A DNA stretch of 64,000 nt from Myxococcales bacterium (GTDB taxonomy: Bacteria > UBA10199 > 2-02-FULL-44-16 > JAAZCA01), in contig JAAZCA010000029.1 of NCBI GenBank assembly GCA_012513515.1, forward strand, positions 1 through 64,000. The letters are read 5' to 3'. Below are positions 26,126 to 33,834 of this stretch, piece by piece. The notes beneath the pieces were generated by a model, which was not told the DNA's origin, did no database searches, and was given only the letters and a program-made list of their open reading frames with translations. The stretch's first letter is position 1; each line of letters opens with the position of its first letter. A program made the translations under genes and the position numbers.

Positions 26126-26340
26126 AAGAAATCAAAAATTATTTTATCCTGAAACCCTTAATCGAAAAAGATGCGCGGTGCTTTATCCAAAATGGATCAT
26201 CGCTGATCATTTTGGACTGCAAACTACATATTGAACAATCCGCTAACTGAACGATCTATTGAAAATCATTCTTTTGAGGATGCCAGGGAGTCCCACTCAT
26301 GGATTTGGCAGAGATCATGGAGGCTCTTAACTTAGCCTAA
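26126..26340. other. Spacer between RAYT and repeat array
   Basis: Nothing gene-like stands out. A short hairpin-like segment ATGGATCATCGCTGATCATTTTGG (positions about 26189-26212, with GATCATCG/CGCTGATC pairing in part) is the only structure I see. Short open frames here are not supported. Confidence 0.35.
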
Positions 26341-26612
26341 CGCAATTCTGCTCCGTCTGACGGTGTTGCCTAACGCAATTCTGCTCCGTCTGACGGTGTT
26401 TGTGTTTGTGCTCCGTTTCTCCGTCTGACGGTGTTATGGCTCCGTCTGACGGTGTTTATTTCTCCGTCTGACGGTGTTATGCTCCGTCTGACGGTGTTGC
26501 CTAACGCAATTCTGCTCCGTCTGACGGTGTTTTGCTCCGTCTGACGGTGTTCGTCTGACGGTGTTTATTGTGACGTCTGTGCTCCGTTTGACGGTGGGGT
26601 TTGACGGTGGGG
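26341..26612 (+). repeat. Irregular array of CCGTCTGACGG units next to RAYT
   Basis: Nine exact CGTCTGACGGTGTT copies start at 26354, 26387, 26422, 26443, 26465, 26485, 26518, 26538 and 26552. Two decayed TTTGACGGTGGGG copies follow, up to 26612. Three copies share the longer GCCTAACGCAATTCTG prefix. The core CCGTC-T-GACGG is a near-perfect dyad. Spacing is irregular (13-35 bases between starts). The array abuts the 3' end of rmuC. Confidence 0.9.
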
Positions 26613-26626
26613 TTCGGCGAGGTTGA

Positions 26627-27805
26627 TTATTGCTGCAACGAACGGGAATTATGTTCGACAGGATCTACAGAAGGGACCTCGGCATCGGCCTCGCGCGTCG
26701 CGCCAAGCTCCTTCAGCGTCCGCGCGCCAGGGACGAGTTTGTGCTCCCAAGAACCTACCGCCTTGTTGAAGCTCTCGACGGCGCGATCCAGGCTGCCCCC
26801 GACCTTCGAAAAATGCTCCGCAAAATTTTGCAACCTCTCGTAGAGGCTCTTCCCCGCCTCGGAAATCTTCTGAGCATTCTCAGCGAGCCGCTCCTGATTC
26901 CATCCGAGGGCCACGACGCGCAAAAGCGCGATCAGCGATGTAGGCGTCGCAATCAGGACCTTGCTGGCCCAGCCGTCCTCGATCAGCTTGCGATCCGCCT
27001 CGAGCGCCGCTGAAAAAAACGATTCCCCCGGGATGAAAAGGACCACGAAGTCCGGAGAATTTTCAAACTGCGCCCAGTAGGACTTCAGCGAAAGACGCTT
27101 GATATGATCCCGCACCGCCTGCGCGTGCGCCAAAAGATGTGCCTGTCGCGAATTTTCGTCGGAGGCCTCGAGCGCCTTCATATAGCAATCGATCGGGGCC
27201 TTGGCATCGACCACGACCGTCTTGCCCGCCGGCATGCGAACTACCATATCCGGACGAAGTTTGCCATCACCCCCATCGACGGAAAACTGCTCGTCGAAAT
27301 CGCAGTAAGCCGACATGCCGGACAGCTCCGCTACGCGCCGCAACGTAAGTTCACCCCAGCGCCCGCGCGCCGCAGGATTTTTCAGCGCGGTCGCAAGAGA
27401 GCTGGTTTCGATGGATAGGCGCGCCTGCCCCGCCTCGACGCTCTTTAGCATCCCCTTTATTCCTCCGTAGGCCTCCTCGCGTTTTCCCTCGATATCCGAT
27501 ATCGCGCGATCGAGACGCTCCAGAGCATCTTTGAGAGGACGCACCTGCTCGCCGAGCTTCGGCTCGGCCTGTTTGATGAACTCGTCGCGACTCTCCTTGA
27601 GGACCTTCGATGATACCCCCTCGAAAAGCCGTTCAAGATTCGAAAGATTTTCGCGCTCGCGATCGAGCCCCTCTTTGGCATCCTGCGCACGCTGATTGGC
27701 TATCTGAATCCTTCCCTCATATTCCTTTTTGCGAAGGAGATAAAAAACAGCGACAGCGGCAGCGCCAAGAACCATTCCGATCAGAAGATATATTATTGAT
27801 GTCAT
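26627..27805 (-). CDS. rmuC: RmuC family DNA recombination protein
   Basis: A 392-residue protein. An N-terminal membrane anchor (about residues 3-23) is followed by a coiled-coil region (about 30-130) and then the RmuC nuclease-like core with ARGRWGELTLRRVAELSGM, LRPDMVVRMPAGKTVVVDAKAP and FENSPDFVVLFIPGESFF. RmuC limits DNA inversion between short repeats in E. coli. That makes its position beside a repeat array amusing, but this is not evidence of a link. Confidence 0.93.
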   Translation of the reverse strand: MTSIIYLLIGMVLGAAAVAVFYLLRKKEYEGRIQIANQRAQDAKEGLDRERENLSNLERLFEGVSSKVLKESRDEFIKQAEPKLGEQVRPLKDALERLDRAISDIEGKREEAYGGIKGMLKSVEAGQARLSIETSSLATALKNPAARGRWGELTLRRVAELSGMSAYCDFDEQFSVDGGDGKLRPDMVVRMPAGKTVVVDAKAPIDCYMKALEASDENSRQAHLLAHAQAVRDHIKRLSLKSYWAQFENSPDFVVLFIPGESFFSAALEADRKLIEDGWASKVLIATPTSLIALLRVVALGWNQERLAENAQKISEAGKSLYERLQNFAEHFSKVGGSLDRAVESFNKAVGSWEHKLVPGARTLKELGATREADAEVPSVDPVEHNSRSLQQ

Positions 27806-27843
27806 AACCGATATCTAAGTAAAGGCGCCCTCATTGGCAAGAA

Positions 27844-27876
27844 AATTGGGGAGAGAAACGGCTTGTGTCCCCAATT
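27844..27876 (-). terminator. Terminator hairpin downstream of the AsmA-like gene
   Basis: Read leftward, AATTGGGGA and TCCCCAATT (9 bases each) enclose a loop with CACAAGCCG and are followed by TTTTCTT. It belongs to the recurring GGGGACAC...GTCTCCCC hairpin family of this window. Confidence 0.65.
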
Positions 27877-27877
27877 G

Positions 27878-28969
27878 TTACCTTTTGAATATATTCCTTA
27901 TCCCCTCCTTGATTGGCGCAATTTTTTTCACCCGCTCAAGCGCCTTCTCGGGCAGAGATGCCGAGACGCGGCGCAGTATCTCATCGGCGATCCCTCTCGA
28001 AAGCTCGGCGGAGACTGAAAACTTTCCGGTCGAGAGGTCGCCGCTCACGGCGGTATCGACCTCGATAGGAGCGCGATTCAACCGCAGGAACTGATTTATC
28101 AGTTCCCCCTTCCCTCCCCCTCCCGCCTCAAGCCCGTATATCGTCGCATGATGAGATGAAGTGAGAAGATTTTTCACGGCCTTCCCCTTGCTGCTCACCT
28201 CAATCGAGCCGGCCGCTATTTCAAATGGGACGGAGCCGGCATAAAAAGATGAGAAGGCGGTGATCGGGGTGCTGGAGAGCCCGCCCGCCACATCAAACGA
28301 TATGGAATCGCCGAGGAGATCAGCCATCCCCTCAACCGATAGTTTTCCGCCAGTCCCCCCTACCTTTCCCTCCATCTCTATCCCGGTCGGCAGCTCCCCC
28401 TCCTTGCGCGCGGCCCTGATATCCTCGATGGAGATATCCACCTCCCGAAGCTCCAGGTTCTGACCATTCACATCGTTGCGATATAAAACGCGACCATCCT
28501 CGATTTCAACATCATCTACAACGAGCTCCCACCCCTTCCCCGCTGCTTCATCTCCTTTTTTCCCCTCCCCCTTCGCCGGAGACTCGCGCTCCCCAAGATC
28601 GAGGGCATCCCAGTTCGCGGATTTCCTCCCGGTGATCACATAGTTTATCTCCGGCTTTTTCAGCTCCACCTTTTTGGCGCGCAGTTTGCCGCGCAGGAGA
28701 TCGAAAGGCGCGACGCTTATGAAAAGTTTTTCAGCGCTGGCGAGCAGAAACTGAGGCTCTTCCTTCCCCGCGGGATAGATCTTGATTTCCTTGAGCGAGA
28801 GGCTCGCGGAAAAAATTCCCAGCGAATAACCTCCGATGTCGAGGGCGAGCCCAGCGACATCATGCCGCCTCTCCTCGATCATCCTCCTTGCCGCCAGCGA
28901 TCCGTACAAAGCCACGGCGATCAGCAAGAGAAGGAGCGCTGCCAAAATCATCATCAGTTTTTTCTTCAT
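27878..28969 (-). CDS. AsmA/DUF748-like envelope protein
   Basis: A 363-residue protein with one N-terminal membrane anchor (about residues 4-26). It then shows repeated strands typical of AsmA-like proteins, such as SLSLKEIKIYPAG, LFISVAPFDLLRGKLRAKKVELKKPEINYVI and ELVVDDVEIEDGRVLYRND. These proteins are thought to bridge the periplasm and move lipids; this is a short member. It stands upstream of rmuC with a terminator between. Confidence 0.75.
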   Translation of the reverse strand: MKKKLMMILAALLLLLIAVALYGSLAARRMIEERRHDVAGLALDIGGYSLGIFSASLSLKEIKIYPAGKEEPQFLLASAEKLFISVAPFDLLRGKLRAKKVELKKPEINYVITGRKSANWDALDLGERESPAKGEGKKGDEAAGKGWELVVDDVEIEDGRVLYRNDVNGQNLELREVDISIEDIRAARKEGELPTGIEMEGKVGGTGGKLSVEGMADLLGDSISFDVAGGLSSTPITAFSSFYAGSVPFEIAAGSIEVSSKGKAVKNLLTSSHHATIYGLEAGGGGKGELINQFLRLNRAPIEVDTAVSGDLSTGKFSVSAELSRGIADEILRRVSASLPEKALERVKKIAPIKEGIRNIFKR

Positions 28970-29068
28970 AGCGCGGTCATTATCCCTTCAGAAAGGAGAG
29001 GTGTAAACCGAAATGCTGCCGACCCCTGCAGTGTCGCAGATCGCACATGCCGCTCTTCCGCGAAAAAC

Positions 29069-29518
29069 TTACACAAGCTCCGTAAGCTCGGATGTGCAAT
29101 TCGGGCACCTGCAGGCGTCGATCGATATCGAAGATATGCAGTACGGACATTTTTTCGTGTCCGGCGACTCCGGCGGCCCTTTGCGCCTCAACATATTCAT
29201 CTGCGAAATCAGGATGAAGATCGCAAATGCGATTATCAGAAAATTGACCACGTTGTTGATGAAGATGCCGTAGTTGAGGGTCGAGGCCCCGGCAGCCTGT
29301 GCCTGAGCCAGCGTGTCATAGCTACCGCCGGAAAGCGTAATGAAAAGGTTGCTGAAATCCACTCTCCCGATCAAAAGCCCGAGCGGCGGCATTATTACAT
29401 CGGCGACGAGGGATGAAACTATCTTCCCGAAGGCCGCACCTATGATGATTCCGACAGCCATATCGATCATGTTTCCCATAATCGCAAATTCTTTGAACTC
29501 CTTCAGGAACCTCGACAT
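29069..29518 (-). CDS. mscL: Large-conductance mechanosensitive channel with C-terminal zinc ribbon
   Basis: This 149-residue channel opens under membrane tension to release solutes. The N-terminal [42 protein letters not shown] region is typical and covers TM1, and TM2 is [16 protein letters not shown]. After the usual RRKGP segment, the tail carries a zinc ribbon KKCPYC...CRCPNC (about residues 120-143) in place of the ordinary C-terminal helix bundle. The start at 29518 is preceded by AAGGAGGGA. Confidence 0.95.
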   Translation of the reverse strand: MSRFLKEFKEFAIMGNMIDMAVGIIIGAAFGKIVSSLVADVIMPPLGLLIGRVDFSNLFITLSGGSYDTLAQAQAAGASTLNYGIFINNVVNFLIIAFAIFILISQMNMLRRKGPPESPDTKKCPYCISSISIDACRCPNCTSELTELV

Positions 29519-29534
29519 ATCTCCCTCCTTGTAG

Positions 29535-30068
29535 CTAAGGTTTAAAGATCCTCAAACCAGCTCCGCCGCGCCCACCGACTATCGCCCTGCAGAAATCGCC
29601 GCTCAGGGATTTAACTCTCACCCCCGTCGATATCGTATCGATCTGATATTCGGTCGCCGATCCTTCGCCGCCGGATTTTTTCCTCTTCGAGGGGGGCTTC
29701 TTGCCGGGTTGTTCTTTGGCCGGTTCTATCACTATGAGATTGCCGACGAACCTCTCCTCGACGCTGTAGCTGACCTTTTTACGATCCCGATCCTGCGCGC
29801 TTACTCCCCCTTCGCCTCCATCTATGACGATTCTTCCCTTGATGGGTAGCGCCTTGGGGGGGCGCTGCATCATCTCCATGGTCTCCTGATCGAATTCGAT
29901 CCTCTCGTTATCCTCATCGTTTATGCTTCGCCCTCCTTCACCAGAGCCTCTGCGTCCGCCGCGCAACCTGTCCATTATTGACTCGTCCAAAATAAGGGTG
30001 TCCCCTCTGGGAGAGCGTTCGCTTCGAGATCCATCGTCGCGCAGCTCCTCACCGAGGAGGCCGGACAT
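29535..30068 (-). CDS. 3' part of a probable frameshifted gene, unknown function
   Basis: The frame encodes a low-complexity acidic and basic region ([37 protein letters not shown]). A strand-like segment [17 protein letters not shown] and [22 protein letters not shown] follows, ending with [18 protein letters not shown]. It is open upstream to about 30111 and has no good start there. It probably continues the signal-peptide ORF at 29975-30418 after a -1 shift. I do not recognise a family. Confidence 0.5.
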   Translation of the reverse strand: MSGLLGEELRDDGSRSERSPRGDTLILDESIMDRLRGGRRGSGEGGRSINDEDNERIEFDQETMEMMQRPPKALPIKGRIVIDGGEGGVSAQDRDRKKVSYSVEERFVGNLIVIEPAKEQPGKKPPSKRKKSGGEGSATEYQIDTISTGVRVKSLSGDFCRAIVGGRGGAGLRIFKP

Positions 30069-30418
30069 CGGATCGCCACCCCTCTCGATCTTCTGTCGGC
30101 TGATTCCATTTCCTCATGCCCAACCGGGGCCCTAGCACTGGCAACTCCGCTGTCGAAATCGGCGCGGGCATCGTTGATGAGCTTTCGTCTGCGCTCCATC
30201 TCTTTTTCAGGGGTCTTTGCAGGGGCAATATCCGGGACCCTTTTGCCGGTAATCGCGGAGGATGCGACGGAGGCGGCCCGAATCGCATCCTCCATCTGAG
30301 AACGCATGTCCGCCGCGCCGCGAAGTTCCGGCGGAATCGGATCGGCAGCCATCAGACCGGTGCACGGCAAAATAAAAGCGACTATCCAGAACATCGCGAT
30401 AAAGGCAATCTTCTTCAT
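29975..30418 (-). CDS. 5' part of the same gene: signal peptide and helical region
   Basis: MKKIAFIAMFWIVAFILP is a clean signal peptide ending near LMAADP. A helical region with EKEMERRRKLINDARADFD follows. The start at 30418 has GAGGTGAGGA just upstream. Past about residue 105 the frame turns into unlikely sequence and stops at 29975, while the overlapping frame carries the plausible continuation (ADRQKIERGGDP). Confidence 0.55.
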   Translation of the reverse strand: MKKIAFIAMFWIVAFILPCTGLMAADPIPPELRGAADMRSQMEDAIRAASVASSAITGKRVPDIAPAKTPEKEMERRRKLINDARADFDSGVASARAPVGHEEMESADRRSRGVAIRCPASSVRSCATMDLEANALPEGTPLFWTSQ

Positions 30419-30428
30419 ATCCTCACCT

Positions 30429-30466
30429 CGGGGAGACAAGCGGTTCGTGTCTCGGGGTGGGGTCTA
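30429..30466. repeat. Hairpin of the GGGGAGACA/TGTCTC family
   Basis: GAGACA and TGTCTC arms (30433-30453 region) enclose AGCGGTTCG, with CGGGG on both outer sides. It is the most diverged member of the hairpin family seen at 7824, about 14149, about 16722 and 27844. It lies between the divergent frameshifted gene and the MFS gene. Confidence 0.45.
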
Positions 30467-30565
30467 GCAATTTCTATAGCGCTAGTCCAGTTTCATCCTT
30501 GCGCTCGATGAAAGGAGTGATATAGGGGAAAAAACCCGATGGCAAATAAAGACAACGGAGGTCAC

Positions 30566-32134
30566 ATGAGCGAAGAGAGGGAGCAGATCCCGCAGAGGGC
30601 CACCTTCAGCGAGGCCCTGAAAAAGACCTGGCAGGAAACCAAAGAGACATTCGGCGGGGTAATTCGAGCGCCGCGAGCGTTGTGGGGATTGAACTTCGCC
30701 GACGTCATAGTGCAGGGGCTTGCATATTTCGGCCTTCTCACCATACTCGGCAAATTCCTCTCGGAAAACGTAGCCCTCTCCGACCTCCATGCCGGATGGA
30801 TCTACAGTTTTCTGACCGGCGGATTCACCTTCGCAATGCTCTTCCTCGGCGGAGTATGCGACAGGATCGGCGTCCGAAAGGCGCTGGCAATTTCAATACT
30901 CCTGATCGCCGCCGGATTTCTCGTCCTCTCGCTATCGAGCACACTCAACATGGACACGGGACTGATGTCCCCCACCTTCTACACAGTCCTCATCGCGATC
31001 TTCATCATGGTGATCGGAAACGGGATGCTGCAGCCGACGATGTACGCCGGCGTAAAACAGTTCACCAACGAGAAGACATCGGCGGTCGGTTACGCCATGA
31101 TCTACGGCCTGATGAATCTCGGCGCATTTCTCGCGGGCCTGATATCGCCGCTTGTCCGCCGCAGCTCCGAAACGACCTTCCCGCCGAACGGAATACCCGG
31201 AGTTCTCTGGGTATATACCGCTCTGACCATAGTGACGCTGGTCGTGGTGATGTTCATCCTCACCAAGAGGACGGTGGAAAAATCCACGCTCACGCAGATA
31301 AGCGAGACGAAGGAGGAAAGGGATGCGAAAGCCGCCATCCCGAAGATGTTGACGGTGATCATGGCGCTGGCTGCGATCGCATCCTTCGCAATCTACATGG
31401 CCACGAAGAATCCCCTCTGGTATGTCCCGACCGGGGCCTTCGCGCTGATGGCCATCTGGGATTTTCTCAGGAAACGACCCGACCACCCGTTCCGCGACAG
31501 CAAGTTCACATTCTTCATCTTCATACTCATACCGGTGCAAACGCTCTTCGCTCACCAGTGGCTGACGATACCGTATTACATCGACCGCGCCTTCGCGGGA
31601 ACGACGATCGGAAACAACTTCGAGTTCTTCTCGAACATAAACCCGATCCTGATCTTCTTCCTCTGCCCGATGGTCGCCGTGATGACAAGCCGTGCAAATG
31701 TCTATAGAATGATGATCGTCGGAACGTTGGTGATGGCGCTGCCTACATTCTTCCTCGCCATCGGCCCAAATCCGGCGATGCTCCTCGCATATATAGTCTT
31801 AATGACCGTGGGCGAAGCGATGTGGCAACCACGCTTCTTGCAGTTTGCAGCCCAGATCGCCCCGAAGGGAAAAACCGGCGTCTATATGGGGGTGGCGCAG
31901 TTCCCGTGGTTTTTGACAAAGGTGATCACCGGCCTGTATTCTGGATGGTTTCTCGCGAAATATTGTCCGAAGCCGGAGCTCGGGCTCGCGCTTAACACCG
32001 AGACGATGTGGTTCATCTACGGCCTGATAGCGCTCATATCTCCGCTGGCCCTGATGCTTGCCAAAAAATGGATAGGGCAAGAGATGCACGAACGCGCAAC
32101 CGCAACATGCACCTGCTCCGAGGAGCGCTGCTGA
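30566..32134 (+). CDS. MFS transporter, POT-like
   Basis: A 522-residue major facilitator with about 12-14 membrane spans. Motif A reads GGVCDRIGVRKAL (after TM2) and IGNGMLQPTMYAGVKQF matches the TM4-5 region of peptide/oligopeptide-type (POT) carriers, but the diagnostic POT residues are not all evident, so the substrate is unknown. The C-terminus has a Cys-rich end (CTCSEERC). The start at 30566 has ACGGAGGTC upstream; an in-frame ATG 9 codons earlier lacks it. It stands alone and ends before a strong terminator. Confidence 0.85.
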   Translation: MSEEREQIPQRATFSEALKKTWQETKETFGGVIRAPRALWGLNFADVIVQGLAYFGLLTILGKFLSENVALSDLHAGWIYSFLTGGFTFAMLFLGGVCDRIGVRKALAISILLIAAGFLVLSLSSTLNMDTGLMSPTFYTVLIAIFIMVIGNGMLQPTMYAGVKQFTNEKTSAVGYAMIYGLMNLGAFLAGLISPLVRRSSETTFPPNGIPGVLWVYTALTIVTLVVVMFILTKRTVEKSTLTQISETKEERDAKAAIPKMLTVIMALAAIASFAIYMATKNPLWYVPTGAFALMAIWDFLRKRPDHPFRDSKFTFFIFILIPVQTLFAHQWLTIPYYIDRAFAGTTIGNNFEFFSNINPILIFFLCPMVAVMTSRANVYRMMIVGTLVMALPTFFLAIGPNPAMLLAYIVLMTVGEAMWQPRFLQFAAQIAPKGKTGVYMGVAQFPWFLTKVITGLYSGWFLAKYCPKPELGLALNTETMWFIYGLIALISPLALMLAKKWIGQEMHERATATCTCSEERC

Positions 32135-32162
32135 AAAGATGTCAACTCGCAACTGAATGCGA

Positions 32163-32204
32163 AAATCCCCCATCCCGAAAGGATGGGGGATTTTTTATTT
32201 GTCT
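32163..32204. terminator. Strong bidirectional terminator
   Basis: ATCCCCCATCC and GGATGGGGGAT enclose CGAAA, with a TTTTTTATTT run rightward. Leftward the hairpin is followed by a TTTTC run, so it can serve both the MFS gene and the opposing P-II-like gene. Confidence 0.9.
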
Positions 32205-32231
32205 TGTCAGAGGGGGAAACTGCGAAGCGGC

Positions 32232-32561
32232 CTACCCCTTGATCGGCATGAATCTGCCGACCGGGAGGGTGAAGAGGACGCCTATTCCGTCCTCATCGCA
32301 ATCGCCGCAAACCTCTTTCACGAGCGCCATCGCCTTTTCGACCTGTTCCCTGTCGGCCACGGAAAATACCATGTGAGTATCGAACTCGAGGCCGGGAAGC
32401 ATATCCTTCAGACTGGCGAAAATCGGGACGTCGGATGAGAGCACCTGCCCCATCCCTCGACCTCCGACGACGGTGGCCCCCCTGATTCCGATATCGACAA
32501 AACCGGTGAGGATTTCGTCGAGAAACTTCGCCTGTTTTATCACCAAGACTATGAGTTCCAA
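32232..32561 (-). CDS. P-II-like regulator (divergent GlnB-fold protein)
   Basis: A 109-residue protein starting at TTG, placed by GGAGGAACA just before it. It opens LELIVLVIKQAKFLDEILTGFVDIGIRGATVVGGRGMGQ and ends VLFTLPVGRFMPIKG, the pattern of a divergent P-II-like family lacking the canonical T-loop uridylylation tyrosine. Such proteins often lie beside transporters or PTS-EIIA-domain proteins. The gene follows the PtsN-like gene by 16 bases, so the two probably form a regulatory pair. What they sense is unknown. Confidence 0.65.
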   Translation of the reverse strand: MELIVLVIKQAKFLDEILTGFVDIGIRGATVVGGRGMGQVLSSDVPIFASLKDMLPGLEFDTHMVFSVADREQVEKAMALVKEVCGDCDEDGIGVLFTLPVGRFMPIKG

Positions 32562-32577
32562 TGTTCCTCCAGAGCGT

Positions 32578-33048
32578 TCATCCCACGCATTTTTCATCCG
32601 CCGCCAAGAAAGCCTCTCTCAGCGCATCCTCATCCTTCGCCTCCATTATCTCCGCGAGAATCGCGTCGCGCGAACATATCCTCGCCACCCTGGCAAGCAT
32701 GCGAAGGTGTCCATCCGCCATTCCCTCCGGACTGAGTATCATCACTATCAGAGAAACTTTTTTGCGGTCCACCGAGTTGAAATCGATCGGCTCTTTAAGG
32801 GTAGCTACAGCCATGACCGTGGAGTCGAGCCCTTCAGAGACCGTAGCGTGAGGGATGGCAATCCCCTTGCCTATCCCGGTCGAACTCTCCTGTTCGCGGA
32901 TCAGGATATCTTTCAGCACCGACTCGACCTCGAGATCCGGAATCGACGCGCGAAGTTTTCGCAGCATCATCCTCAAAGCGACGTCACGGGTCGGCGCATC
33001 GGTCTCCGCGATTATGACTGCGTTTTGAATGAATGGAGCAAGCCTCAT
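32578..33048 (-). CDS. PTS EIIA domain protein (PtsN-like)
   Basis: A 156-residue EIIA of the fructose/nitrogen type. The phosphorylated histidine is His67 in GIGKGIAIPHATV, and the domain closes with the usual VSLIVMILSPEGMADGHLRMLARVARI. No EI, HPr or PTS sugar carrier is in the window, so it is more likely regulatory, like PtsN, than part of sugar uptake. It is upstream of the P-II-like gene in one leftward unit. Confidence 0.85.
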   Translation of the reverse strand: MRLAPFIQNAVIIAETDAPTRDVALRMMLRKLRASIPDLEVESVLKDILIREQESSTGIGKGIAIPHATVSEGLDSTVMAVATLKEPIDFNSVDRKKVSLIVMILSPEGMADGHLRMLARVARICSRDAILAEIMEAKDEDALREAFLAADEKCVG

Positions 33049-33115
33049 ATATCACCCGTTTTAGTTGCAGGGATTTTATATATGAATCCAAAAAGGAAAG
33101 ACCAGATATTTCGGC

Positions 33116-33727
33116 TCAGGCATCCCTTTTATTTCGATGGGAACGAACACCCTTTTTGGGCAATATCATAGGCTCTATCGACTCGTAGATCTCAACCTTG
33201 TCGATCGGCTCCTTGAAAAAAAAGTCGGCGGCGCAAGAAGCGCCGACATCCGAAAGGGAATCCGGGGCGGATCTGATGCCGATAACGCCTATCTTCGCAT
33301 GCTTTAAGGCGCTGCGCTTTTTTACATGCGAGCAGATCCTCGCAGCATCGACGCCGGGAAGCTGGCTGTTGATTATGAAGATATCGGGCTTTCTCGATTC
33401 CACGAGGGAGCCCGCCTCGAATGGATCCTTGGTGGAATACAGATCGATCTTGTCGGAATAGCGGTTCAGCGAATCGCTGAAAAGGCGGGTAAAATTGCCG
33501 TTGTCGAGGATGAGAACCCTCCGTTTGTTCCCCCCATCCTTATCCGCAATCGGGATTCCGTACTCCCTCGAAAAACTTTCGAGGTCGGAAGACTTGATAC
33601 GGAGGTGTCCGCCGGCGGTCCTGTATGCGGAGAGCATATTCCGCTTGATCCAGTTTTTGATCGTGTTGTAACTCACGCTGCAAAGGGATGCTGCCTCGAA
33701 TGTCGTGAGTATATCCTTCCTGACCAT
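33116..33727 (-). CDS. HTH (excisionase/MerR-type) protein with degenerate receiver domain
   Basis: A 203-residue regulator. Residues 1-55 form an excisionase-like winged helix (TTFEAASLCSVSYNTIKNWIKRNML and the wing YRTAGGHLRI). Residues 69-190 resemble a response-regulator receiver (RVLILDNG, DIFIINSQLPGVDA, DFFFKEPIDK). The expected phospho-acceptor Asp is Asn120 and the acidic pair is Asp-Asn, while Lys172 is kept, so it is probably not switched by ordinary phosphotransfer. It is read leftward, upstream of the PtsN-like gene. Confidence 0.75.
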   Translation of the reverse strand: MVRKDILTTFEAASLCSVSYNTIKNWIKRNMLSAYRTAGGHLRIKSSDLESFSREYGIPIADKDGGNKRRVLILDNGNFTRLFSDSLNRYSDKIDLYSTKDPFEAGSLVESRKPDIFIINSQLPGVDAARICSHVKKRSALKHAKIGVIGIRSAPDSLSDVGASCAADFFFKEPIDKVEIYESIEPMILPKKGVRSHRNKRDA

Positions 33728-33748
33728 TGCACTGCCTCCGTCACTTAG

Positions 33749-33765
33749 TTAAAGATTTACTTTAA
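33749..33765. promoter_or_regulatory. Candidate operator palindrome upstream of the HTH regulator
   Basis: TTAAAG and CTTTAA flank a 5-base centre, 22 bases before the start of the HTH/pseudo-receiver gene. The surroundings are AT-rich as in a promoter. Autoregulation is a guess. Confidence 0.3.
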
Positions 33766-33834
33766 TTATTTGAGGCATTCCTCCTGTCCTTTAGATGATA
33801 TTATTAATATAATTCTCGTTAACAGGCAACCTTT

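Noticed and set aside
26341-26612. CRISPR array
   Set aside because: Units are only about 14 bases, spacing is irregular, spacers are not unique 30-mers, and no cas genes are near.
32578-33048. Sugar-uptake PTS operon
   Set aside because: No EI, HPr or EIIBC genes nearby; the EIIA is regulatory in type.
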